Of a stretch of 44,281 bases of DNA, positions 8,364 through 16,820 are shown one piece after another; positions within the stretch are counted from its first letter, which is position 1; every line of letters starts with the position of its first letter. Position numbers and translations under genes: made by a program. Origin of the DNA: Alistipes sp. (GTDB lineage: Bacteria; Bacteroidota; Bacteroidia; Bacteroidales; Rikenellaceae); NCBI GenBank assembly GCA_017501625.1, contig JAFVWO010000008.1, positions 1 to 44,281 of the forward strand, written 5' to 3'. The notes below the pieces were generated by a model. That model was not told the DNA's origin. It saw only the letters and a program-made list of their open reading frames with translations, and made no database searches.

Positions 8364-11153
8364 TTACTTAGTGCATACAGTAGCCTTTGCAGAGAGATTC
8401 TCAACCTGAGCCTTGAGCGAGCTCTTGAGCGTACCGTTGTATACACCTATCGATGCACGCTTAACAGTCTGCTCTGCAGCAGTGTCGTCACCGGTTGTGT
8501 CATCACCAGTAGTGTCGTCACCTGTTGTGTCGTCACCTGTTGTGTCATCACCGGTTGTGTCATCACCGGTTGTGTCGTCACCTGTTGTGTCATCACCAGT
8601 TGTGTCATCACCAGTTGTGTCGTCACCTGTTGTGTCGTCATCGGGGGTGATTACGGGAGTGTGATCCTCGATAAGCGTAATCGTAGTAGTTTCGGGAGCG
8701 AATGAAGTTATAACCTCCTCGAAGTACTTCTCCTCAGTAATATCCTTACCGTTATCATCCTTCTCGCCTGTGGGCACCTGCTCACTCCAGTAGTAGTACT
8801 TCTTGAAGTAAGTAGCGAGCTTCGAGATAGCACCGCTCTCGTTGAGGTATACTACCATAGTCTCAGTAAAGTACTCGAAGTCCTCGGTAGAAGAGCTGTA
8901 GTAACCCCAATACTTCGTGGGATCGCCCTCCTTCTCAGTGCCATCAACATACTTGTCGATACCGAGGCCGAAGAGTGAGCCATAGTTGTCGTAACCCATG
9001 GCCTGACCCTGACATACAAGGGCATTGAACTCGGGCATGTAAAGAGCATAGAACTGCAACTCGATAGGAGTCTGATCCTCGGCATCCTCAGCAGGAGCCA
9101 TAGTATCGCCCAACCAAGTAAAGAGACATACCTGACCATCGCAACCATCGGTGATACCCTTGACGTAGTATCTCTCAGCATAAGCTGCAGCGAAGTAAGG
9201 AGCAACCTTAATCTGCATCTTGCTATCACCATCTACAAACTCGTAAACACCGATAGTAGCAGAACCAGTATAAGGTGCAGTCTTAGCACTTGTGCTGTAA
9301 TAGTCAGTCTTACCATAGATGCTTGAAATAGCGAGAAGCATCGTATACTCAGTGTCGGGCTCAAGACCCTGAAGCACCATCTGACCCTGACCAGCCTTGA
9401 TGTCGGCAATCATATCAGTTGTATCTATAGCATCCTCGCTTGCAAGCAACGACTCGATTGTCTTGCCCTCAGCAAGCTTGGCATCGATATCAGCCTTCTT
9501 ACCGAAGTAGCTCGTGATAGTCGACACGTAGTCAACCTCAGCATACGTAAGGTCGTAAGTGAGGATGAACGACGGTGAGTAGAGCACATCCATTGAGATT
9601 GTTCCATCCTCATCGTAGAAAGGACGTACTATCTCACTTACAGAACCCATTTTAGGCACGAAAGGTTCCAACTCGGGAATCTCGTCAGTACTATTCGTAG
9701 GACGATAGTAGAAATAGGTAGTTGCTACACTTGCCTCATTGGGCTTGCCTGTAGGATCGAAGAGAATAGGCTCGCCATTCTTGTCATAGGCAAACGCAAA
9801 GACTGTGTAAATGCCGGCCTTGTCGAACGACATATACCAAGTAGTCTCGTTAGCCTTAGCCTCAGCCATAGTCTCATCGTCAGCGGGCTCATACGTACTG
9901 AAGTCCACGTTCAACAACTTGGTGATAGCCTCGTTGAACTCCTTAACAGGAGCTCCGGCAACAACCTTTGAATTTACAACGTTCTGTCGGCCCTCAACAG
10001 CAACAAAACGATACTTCGATACATCAGCACCTACCGTGAAGTTAACAATAGCACTTGTACCGCTATGATCGGGAGAAGCCTCGCTACCTACATAGCTAAC
10101 GCCCATGCTGTAGTCTGCAATATCGATACCGGGCAATACAATCTTGAAAAGACCACTTTCGTTAGCATAATCACCGTAACCCGACGCGTTAAATACACCC
10201 ATACACTTAACAGGGAAGGTAATTATACCATCCTCCAAGACACCAATCTTTCCCTCATCCAACGTAACCATACCGATATAAACCTGTCCGAAACCTTCAA
10301 TAGTCATACCTGTGAACTGGAAATCAATATATACGTTCTTAGGATCGCGAGCATCAACCTCAATATTTACAGGAGTAAAAGTCATATCCGAAGGAATACC
10401 TCCGATATACCTAATAACATTGTCCTCATTATAAGGGTTAACAAGACGGTATACACCGGGGCGAGATACGCTCTGCTCGATAGTAACAGAAGCAACACTG
10501 CCGGCGGGAGAGCGATACAACTTGCTTACGAAGTCGTCATACAAATAACCCTCGTTAGAGTACTCCTGATCGCTCTCGGGATCGTAGTTGACGTTAGCCG
10601 AACCCCATGACTCGGGAATACCCAACTGTATCGATTTACGATAAAGACCATAGCTACCATGGTACTGAGAATCCTTAATCATAATCTCAGCATCGAACAA
10701 CTCACCTACGGGGAGTTTTAATCTACCATCCTCAGTAAGCATCTGATTGCTCAATGTGATACCAAAGTAAGCAAGATTCTCACCATCGGCAAAAGTTACG
10801 CTCTCATCGAAAATGAAGGCCTCAGTAAAAGGTAGAGTTTTCGTAGGATTACCTTCATCGTCCGCCTCAAGGATAAATTGCATATCAGCATCCACCAAAC
10901 GAGAACGAATATCTACAGTAAGCTCACCCTCACTGGTCTGGCGATACACAGGATACAACGCACGAAGACGCTCATCCACATCGGTCGTCTCAGGGTCGTC
11001 CGTAGAAGAGAATGCAGCAACATTTACATCCACGGGCAGATAGACGCTATTAGCAGCATCCATAGGGCCGGGGTTCCAGTCCTTCTGACACGCAGTAAAC
11101 GCACCAGAGAGGAGTGTTGCTACAGCCAAAAATAAAAATTTGATATTTTTCAT
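8364..11153 (-). CDS. Large surface lipoprotein in susCD operon, with glycosylatable TTGDD repeat
   Basis: The 929-residue protein has a lipoprotein signal, with Cys22 followed by QKD as in surface-exported Bacteroidetes lipoproteins. It is built of beta-rich modules: an N-terminal region (about 30-330) in the style of DUF1735/SusE-type binding domains, then fibronectin-like segments. Ten TTGDD pentapeptides lie at about 840-890, and a basic 38-residue C-terminus follows. It sits in the SusE/F position, 38 bases after susD, so it probably binds substrate at the cell surface for the importer. Each repeat makes an Asp-Thr-Thr sequon of the Bacteroides O-glycosylation type. I do not recognise a specific family. 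Confidence 0.8.
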   Translation of the reverse strand: MKNIKFLFLAVATLLSGAFTACQKDWNPGPMDAANSVYLPVDVNVAAFSSTDDPETTDVDERLRALYPVYRQTSEGELTVDIRSRLVDADMQFILEADDEGNPTKTLPFTEAFIFDESVTFADGENLAYFGITLSNQMLTEDGRLKLPVGELFDAEIMIKDSQYHGSYGLYRKSIQLGIPESWGSANVNYDPESDQEYSNEGYLYDDFVSKLYRSPAGSVASVTIEQSVSRPGVYRLVNPYNEDNVIRYIGGIPSDMTFTPVNIEVDARDPKNVYIDFQFTGMTIEGFGQVYIGMVTLDEGKIGVLEDGIITFPVKCMGVFNASGYGDYANESGLFKIVLPGIDIADYSMGVSYVGSEASPDHSGTSAIVNFTVGADVSKYRFVAVEGRQNVVNSKVVAGAPVKEFNEAITKLLNVDFSTYEPADDETMAEAKANETTWYMSFDKAGIYTVFAFAYDKNGEPILFDPTGKPNEASVATTYFYYRPTNSTDEIPELEPFVPKMGSVSEIVRPFYDEDGTISMDVLYSPSFILTYDLTYAEVDYVSTITSYFGKKADIDAKLAEGKTIESLLASEDAIDTTDMIADIKAGQGQMVLQGLEPDTEYTMLLAISSIYGKTDYYSTSAKTAPYTGSATIGVYEFVDGDSKMQIKVAPYFAAAYAERYYVKGITDGCDGQVCLFTWLGDTMAPAEDAEDQTPIELQFYALYMPEFNALVCQGQAMGYDNYGSLFGLGIDKYVDGTEKEGDPTKYWGYYSSSTEDFEYFTETMVVYLNESGAISKLATYFKKYYYWSEQVPTGEKDDNGKDITEEKYFEEVITSFAPETTTITLIEDHTPVITPDDDTTGDDTTGDDTTGDDTTGDDTTGDDTTGDDTTGDDTTGDDTTGDDTTGDDTAAEQTVKRASIGVYNGTLKSSLKAQVENLSAKATVCTK
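8482..8640 (-). repeat. 15-bp coding tandem repeat (TTGDD units)
   Basis: Eleven GTGTC(G/A)TCA motifs are spaced every 15 bp on the + strand and encode ten TTGDD units plus a DDDT lead-in. Units differ mainly at synonymous positions, so the pentapeptide is kept while the DNA drifts. Confidence 0.93.
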
Positions 11154-11191
11154 AATAGTATCTTATTTTCTATTAACAAATAGCATACTCA

Positions 11192-12904
11192 TTAAATCGC
11201 ATCCTGTGACTCGTAGCCATAAGAGGGATCGGGACCCTCTAAGCCCTTAATCGCAGTATTTACAGACGATTCTGACGCGGGAACAGGTATATTCCACCAA
11301 GGAAGACGACCCTCGGTCTTGAACAACATACCTGACTGGTAGTTCTGATCCAACGTGTTAACACCCATATCGAGACGCTTCATATCGAACAGAACAATAC
11401 CCTCACCCCAGAACTCAACGCTCTTCTGGAAGATAATCTCCTCGACAATATCAACATCTGCCATAAGATGCTTACCGTAAGCATAGTCACGATTCATCAT
11501 AAACGTACCAAGGAGGTTCTTTGCCTGACCCACATCGTAGTGGGCGATAGCCTCCATCTCGATGAAGTACATCTCCTCAACACGCATAACGGGCAATGAT
11601 ACGGCGTTAGCTGTCATGTAGTCAACGCGCTCACCCTGGAAAGGACGGAACTTGAAGTTGGTGTAAGGTGCAAGGTATGCCAATGCCTCCCACTCAGCGC
11701 GGGGCATAGAGGTATAATTCTTAAACTCATCATACGTAGTGTTAGGACCTACAATGACATTCTTACGGAAGTCGCCATTACCCAATCTATCATACATGCT
11801 CGAAGCTACACCCTGACATGCCAAAGGACCATAACCGAATGATGCCTCGGGACACATGTGAGCTACGAAGGCCAACAAGTTGTTGAGAACGGTATCGCTC
11901 GAAAGCGTCGTTGCCCACAACCATGAGGGGATAACAGTATTAAACGCAGTAGTTACGTTTGTCCACTGAGCCTCAGTAGTGATAGGTGCCTTAGAAGTGT
12001 CGATAGCCTTGCGAGCATACTCAGCAGCAAGACGATAAGCAGCCTCGCCCGTAGGTACGTTCTCGTAGTTCTCGTCGAAACCACCAAGCCACAAATAAGT
12101 ACGTGCGAACAAACCGTATACTGCCGACAACTCGGGATATGTGTGAGTTGTGCCATATACCGTAGCCTCCAACTCGGGCTTACCTGTATTAGGATCGTTC
12201 TCGAAACGCTTCATGATAGCAGCGGCATCCTCAAGATCCGCAAGGATGAACTCGAAGAGCTCCTCACGTGTAACACGAGGATTGTTCTTAGCAGCCTGCT
12301 CGTCGGTATCCTCCGTAACGATAGGCACGGTCAAGCCTGCAACCTTAACCAAGTCGCCCTCGTATGTAGGAAGCTCGGGAGCCTTAGCGGGAAGTGCATC
12401 GTAGTAACGAGCCAAATCCAAGTAGAACAACGCACGGAAAGCCTTAGAGATAGCGCGATACTCGATCATATCCTCCTGATCGCCGGCAGCGCCAATAACC
12501 TCATTAGCCTTCTTAATCAAAGGATAGTAGTTATACCACAAGTAGAGAGTATAACCACCGTTCATACTCATATCGAAGCCGTAGTTAGCAGCTTGGAAAC
12601 GACAGTAGTAGGGGTTACCACCACGCTCGGGACGAGCACATGGGAATGCTATCAACGCATGGTGATCCATCCATACGCCTATTGAGTGATAACCAAAGTC
12701 CGAGTGGTCATAACCAATAGACTGGCTGGCAGCCATGTATGCAGGAATGGCCTTCATCATATACTCCAAACCTACATCGCTATTGGCGAGCTGCTCCTGA
12801 GTGATAGAACTCGCCTTGGGAAGGACCTCCTTAATACAGCCACTGAGCAACACTGCTGAGCAGAGTACAATGGCGACAGTCTTAAATATCTTATTCACTT
12901 TCAT
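11192..12904 (-). CDS. SusD/RagB family outer-membrane lipoprotein
   Basis: SusD-like proteins form the lid of a TonB-dependent SusC channel and capture substrate at the cell surface. The 570-residue protein has a lipoprotein signal (VLLSGC, Cys23). The helical TPR-like body is typical: YPLIKKANEVIGAAG, YRAISKAFRALFYLDLARYYD, VTREELFEFILADLEDAA, SAVYGLFARTYLW. The C-terminal region has the usual ANAVSLPVMRVEEMYFIEMEA and EFWGEGIVLFDMKRL features, named here by key residues, and ends with LPWWNIP. It begins 20 bases after susC. The partner proteases suggest peptides as ligand, as for RagB, but the sequence alone does not prove the substrate. Confidence 0.95.
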   Translation of the reverse strand: MKVNKIFKTVAIVLCSAVLLSGCIKEVLPKASSITQEQLANSDVGLEYMMKAIPAYMAASQSIGYDHSDFGYHSIGVWMDHHALIAFPCARPERGGNPYYCRFQAANYGFDMSMNGGYTLYLWYNYYPLIKKANEVIGAAGDQEDMIEYRAISKAFRALFYLDLARYYDALPAKAPELPTYEGDLVKVAGLTVPIVTEDTDEQAAKNNPRVTREELFEFILADLEDAAAIMKRFENDPNTGKPELEATVYGTTHTYPELSAVYGLFARTYLWLGGFDENYENVPTGEAAYRLAAEYARKAIDTSKAPITTEAQWTNVTTAFNTVIPSWLWATTLSSDTVLNNLLAFVAHMCPEASFGYGPLACQGVASSMYDRLGNGDFRKNVIVGPNTTYDEFKNYTSMPRAEWEALAYLAPYTNFKFRPFQGERVDYMTANAVSLPVMRVEEMYFIEMEAIAHYDVGQAKNLLGTFMMNRDYAYGKHLMADVDIVEEIIFQKSVEFWGEGIVLFDMKRLDMGVNTLDQNYQSGMLFKTEGRLPWWNIPVPASESSVNTAIKGLEGPDPSYGYESQDAI

Positions 12905-12924
12905 AGTCTTAATCGTATTTTATG

Positions 12925-15900
12925 TTAGAAGGTCAAGGTTACACCACCCGAAACGGTACGGATAGGTGAGTAGTTAACATTGGTAGTACCTCCGCTGAAG
13001 CTCTGACGAGGATCCAAGCCCTTACGCTTCGACCAGTAGAATACGTTGTCACAAGCGATGTATACACGCAAGTTGTTAATCTTGCCATTCCACCACTTTG
13101 CAGGGAAGGTATAACCCAAGTTGATATTAGAGATGTTCAAGTACGAAGCATCGGTAAGGAAGCGGTCAGATGTCGCTGAAGAGTAAACATCGTCGTACTG
13201 GAAACGAGGAATCTGCGAATCCTCATTCGTGCCCTTTGTCCATGCCTTCAACAAGTCAACGTGGTAGTTCTGACCTACAGATGTACCGCTGGGCGACGAC
13301 ATGTAGCTTGCGTAACCTGAGTCGTAAGCCAAACCGCCAATCTGGTAGTCAAATGCGATAGAGAAGTCGAAGCCGTAAGCGAACAACGTAGTGTTGAAAC
13401 CACCATAGAGGTCGGGAGTAGCGCTGCCCTTAAGCTTACGTGACGACTGGAGCGATGCGTACTGATATGTTGTAGATACACCCTCCTTAAATACTCCTGT
13501 AGGATTACCCTCGGCATCTGCCTCCTCGTACTTGTAGTACCACTGAGCCTCACCCGTGTCGCTCACACCGCGATACTCGGGCAAGAACCATGTATACATA
13601 GGATAGCCCTCGGCAACAATCTGCGAACCGCTGATGAAGCCATCATTCACGCCATCACCATCGAAGTCCTGATCCTTACGTGACTCGGGCAACATAAGCA
13701 CCTTGTTGCGCACGTGAGTGAGGTTGACACCGAATGTCCAAGTTACGTTACGTGTACGGATAAGGTCGGCGCTCAACTCGATCTCGATACCACGGTTAAC
13801 CATATCACCGATGTTGTCGTAGTATGACGAGTAACCCATTGAGGGAGCTACAGGTACTGAGAACAACATGTCGGCAGTCTTACGGTTGAAGAAGTCGATG
13901 CTACCGGTCAAGCGATCCTGCCACAAGCCGAACTCAACGCCGACGTTAAGGTTGGTGTTGGTCTCCCATGTGATGTTAGGATTACCCTTCTGTGCAAAGG
14001 CGATAGAGATACCACCTGCACCATCGTTAGATACGCTATAGAGGTCGGTATAGCGGTATGAACCGATACCGTCGTTACCCTGCGAACCGATAGAAGCCTT
14101 AAGCTTCAACATGCTGAATACGGGAGCATAGAACCAATTCTCGCGGTTGATGATCCACGCAGCACCTACTGACCAGAAGTTACCCCAACGGTGATCAGGG
14201 TGGAAGTTGGTCGAAGCATCGCGACGGAACGAAGCCGATGCGAAGATACGCTCAGCATAGTTATACTGTGCACGGAAGAAATAACCCTCGTTGATGTACT
14301 CACCACGTGATGATGAAGATGAGCTAAGGTCAACCATGGCACCAGCAAGCTCGTTGTTGTCCGTATCGAAGATGTTAGACTTCGCGCCACCCAAGCTGTA
14401 CGAGCGCAAAGAGTAAGTCTCGTGACCAAGCAAGAGGTCGAGGCTATGCTCGTCATCAATACCGAATGTAGTGTTGTAGTTCAACAACTGCTGCAAGTTG
14501 TGCGAGTATGTACGGCCGTGCGACTTAGAAACGACACCACCGTTAGTCACGAACTGACCGTAGTAGGGGTTGCTAAGTGACGTAGAACGTGTCTCATCAA
14601 TAGTAACCGAGCCGTTGAGCGTAAGCTTCAAGCCGGGGATGATGATGAAGTCTGCGAAACCGTTAACACCGAAGGCGTTACCCTCAGAGTTAGACTCGTT
14701 CAACCAAATAAGCTGCAAGGGGTTAGCCTGCTGACCATTGGGGCGCAATACGCCGTTGTCGCGACCGTCACCGGTATCGTAGATAGGCCAGCCATACTTA
14801 TCCTTCATGATGTTACCCTCGCCATCGCGGATGTATACGGGGTAGATAGGAGCCATGTTAGCTGCTGCCGAGAATACGTCGGCTGTAGAGCCGTCACCCT
14901 CGTTAGCTGAAGAGGCACCATTCCAGTTGAAGTTGGTGTAGTTCATGTTAGCACCGATCTTCAACCACTTCTTCGCCTGATAGTCAGCACGAAGACGTGC
15001 GGTCCAACGCTGCATGTCCGAACCGTCGGTGATACCGTTGTTGTTCAAGTAACCGAACGATGCGAATACGCTCGACTTCTCCGAAGCACCTGCGATGCTA
15101 AGGTTATACTCCTGACGGAATGAGGGGTCGTACAACTCGTCCATCCAGTCATCGGGAGTGAGGTAGTACTCCTCGCCAGTCTTCTCGTTCGTAACCTTCG
15201 TACCAAGCTTAGCATTGGGGTTCAAGCGGCCGTTAGTACCAATGAGGTTCTGACCTGCAGGCACATCGTATACGTTGTAACCCAAACCACCGATGTTGTT
15301 CGATGTAAGGGTATTTACCGCCTTCTGGTATGCTGTCGATGAGTCGTTACCCTGATCGAGGTAGTAGTTATACAACGACTTGTAGTGCATCTCGTAGTAC
15401 TGACCGGGGTCGCGAGTGTAATCATATAATATACGCGCGCGAGTGTTAACACCCCACTTAGCATCGAACGTAACACGAGCGTCACCAGCCTTAGCACGCT
15501 TCGTCGTCACCATAATCACACCGTTAGCACCACGCGCACCGTAGAGGGCGTTAGATGCAGCATCCTTCAATACGGTCATCGACTCAATATCGGCCATGTT
15601 AAGGTTGTTAAGGTCGCCCTCATAAGGCACACCATCGACAACCCAAAGGGGAGCCTGATTTGCGTTGATAGAACCGAAACCACGGATACGGATTGAAGGC
15701 TCCGAGCCAAGCGAACCTGAGCTCGATGATGTCTGAAGACCTGCAACCTTACCCACGAGGGCACTTGCAGCCGATGAAGACTGTGTCTTCAACAAGTCCT
15801 CCGACTTGATGACCTTAGCCGAACCGGTAAAGGCCTCCTTCTTAGCAGTACCGAACGCCTGAACGATGACCTCCTCGATCTGCTCTGAGTCGGCAGCGAG

Positions 15901-16188
15901 GACAACATCTACCTGCGAACGGCCTGCAACAGCCACCGTCTGAGTCTGCAAACCGAGGTACGAGAATACCAAGTTTGCATCAGATGCAGCCGCAATCTCA
16001 TAAAAACCGGCAACGTCGGTAGTAGTACCGCGAGAAGTTCCCTCGACTACAACCGCTGCTCCGATAACCGGCATACCGGTTTCATCGGTCACTGTACCGG
16101 TAACACGCTGACCTTGTGCGAATGCTCCGAAGCATCCCAAGACCAGAGTTGCAACCATTGATAGTACAACTTTTCTAACCATAAGCAT
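12925..16188 (-). CDS. SusC/RagA family TonB-dependent outer-membrane transporter
   Basis: This is the import channel of the SusCD pair. The 1087-residue protein has a signal peptide ending GAFAQ, a carboxypeptidase-regulatory-like beta domain (about 27-105; GTVTDETGMPVIGAAV) and a plug domain. The plug holds the SusC signatures RIRGFGSINANQAPLWVVDG, LKDAASNALYGARGANGVI and VTTKRA. A C-terminal 22-strand barrel ends in VSGGVTLTF with a terminal Phe. The ATG at 16188 is used; the ATG two codons later (16182, MVRKVVLS) is equally possible. It heads the operon and is preceded by a predicted promoter (16429-16459) and an unusually long leader of about 230 nt. Confidence 0.96.
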   Translation of the reverse strand: MLMVRKVVLSMVATLVLGCFGAFAQGQRVTGTVTDETGMPVIGAAVVVEGTSRGTTTDVAGFYEIAAASDANLVFSYLGLQTQTVAVAGRSQVDVVLAADSEQIEEVIVQAFGTAKKEAFTGSAKVIKSEDLLKTQSSSAASALVGKVAGLQTSSSSGSLGSEPSIRIRGFGSINANQAPLWVVDGVPYEGDLNNLNMADIESMTVLKDAASNALYGARGANGVIMVTTKRAKAGDARVTFDAKWGVNTRARILYDYTRDPGQYYEMHYKSLYNYYLDQGNDSSTAYQKAVNTLTSNNIGGLGYNVYDVPAGQNLIGTNGRLNPNAKLGTKVTNEKTGEEYYLTPDDWMDELYDPSFRQEYNLSIAGASEKSSVFASFGYLNNNGITDGSDMQRWTARLRADYQAKKWLKIGANMNYTNFNWNGASSANEGDGSTADVFSAAANMAPIYPVYIRDGEGNIMKDKYGWPIYDTGDGRDNGVLRPNGQQANPLQLIWLNESNSEGNAFGVNGFADFIIIPGLKLTLNGSVTIDETRSTSLSNPYYGQFVTNGGVVSKSHGRTYSHNLQQLLNYNTTFGIDDEHSLDLLLGHETYSLRSYSLGGAKSNIFDTDNNELAGAMVDLSSSSSSRGEYINEGYFFRAQYNYAERIFASASFRRDASTNFHPDHRWGNFWSVGAAWIINRENWFYAPVFSMLKLKASIGSQGNDGIGSYRYTDLYSVSNDGAGGISIAFAQKGNPNITWETNTNLNVGVEFGLWQDRLTGSIDFFNRKTADMLFSVPVAPSMGYSSYYDNIGDMVNRGIEIELSADLIRTRNVTWTFGVNLTHVRNKVLMLPESRKDQDFDGDGVNDGFISGSQIVAEGYPMYTWFLPEYRGVSDTGEAQWYYKYEEADAEGNPTGVFKEGVSTTYQYASLQSSRKLKGSATPDLYGGFNTTLFAYGFDFSIAFDYQIGGLAYDSGYASYMSSPSGTSVGQNYHVDLLKAWTKGTNEDSQIPRFQYDDVYSSATSDRFLTDASYLNISNINLGYTFPAKWWNGKINNLRVYIACDNVFYWSKRKGLDPRQSFSGGTTNVNYSPIRTVSGGVTLTF

Positions 16189-16256
16189 TAGTTTTAATAA
16201 ATTTTGTAAAGTTATAAAGTTTTTTCTATTTCTTTTGTTTTAGGTCTCTTTCCAAG

Positions 16257-16336
16257 CCTCATTCTTTTCTCTCACATCAAACCTCTCTTCAATTCACCTT
16301 ATCACCTACCACTTCAATCCTCTACTTTATCATCTT
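16257..16336 (-). promoter_or_regulatory. Cytosine-free stretch in susC leader
   Basis: Eighty consecutive bases contain no G on the + strand, so the predicted susC transcript has no C here and is strongly purine-rich. It lies between the predicted promoter and the susC start. Such RNA can hardly fold and offers no C-rich Rho loading site. The rest of the 632-base gap between susC and the divergent receptor at 16821 holds the two promoters and nothing else I can name. Confidence 0.6.
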
Positions 16337-16428
16337 GCCCCCTAGCGAATAACTCTATTCTGCGCTCTTAAACTTTAGTTTACCTCCATATCCGTGGTAG
16401 CCCGCACTTTATACGTAAAGTTAATGCA

Positions 16429-16459
16429 CAAAGATAACTCAATTAATTGAAATAGCAAA
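16429..16459 (-). promoter_or_regulatory. Predicted promoter of the susC operon
   Basis: On the minus strand TTTG (16459-16456) is followed after 19 bases by TATCTTTG (16436-16429), a full match to the Bacteroidetes consensus. The start of transcription would lie near 16422, giving a leader of about 230 nt before the susC ATG. Confidence 0.75.
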
Positions 16460-16703
16460 AATATGTTACTTTTTTTTCTGCAACCACCCCTAAAATCATA
16501 TCTTAGGTATGCATCTTGCAGAGAACGACCCATTTGTTTCCACCTAAAACAATCAACCAAAAGCCAAAAGTTATAAACGAACACCCATGAGCGACCATCA
16601 ACAACACATAAATATGCTATATGCAGGTATTTCAATCCTGCCACAAAAAATTGGGGGCAAAATATGGCGCGCCGAGAGAATAAAAAAATATGAAATAAAA
16701 ATA

Positions 16704-16734
16704 TTTGTTGCATGGAAAATTTTATATATATTTG
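16704..16734 (+). promoter_or_regulatory. Predicted promoter of the Oar-like receptor gene
   Basis: TTTG (16704-16707), 19 bases, then TATATTTG (16727-16734) match the Bacteroidetes consensus. Transcription would start near 16741, about 80 nt before the ATG at 16821. It is divergent from the susC promoter, roughly 250 bases away. Confidence 0.75.
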
Positions 16735-16820
16735 CCACGCAATTTGCGGACATTGTGGCTGCAAATTGGCAAGATTATCATTAACCTGACACATAAATAG
16801 TGTCCCTAAATCCCGTTACA

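Noticed and set aside
16375..16794. 139-codon minus-strand frame in the susC-receptor gap
   Set aside because: Cys/Phe-rich, crosses both predicted promoters and lacks a plausible start or homologous pattern.
16800..16820. GTG start at 16800 for the Oar-like receptor
   Set aside because: It would place seven polar residues before an otherwise typical signal peptide; the ATG at 16821 is better.
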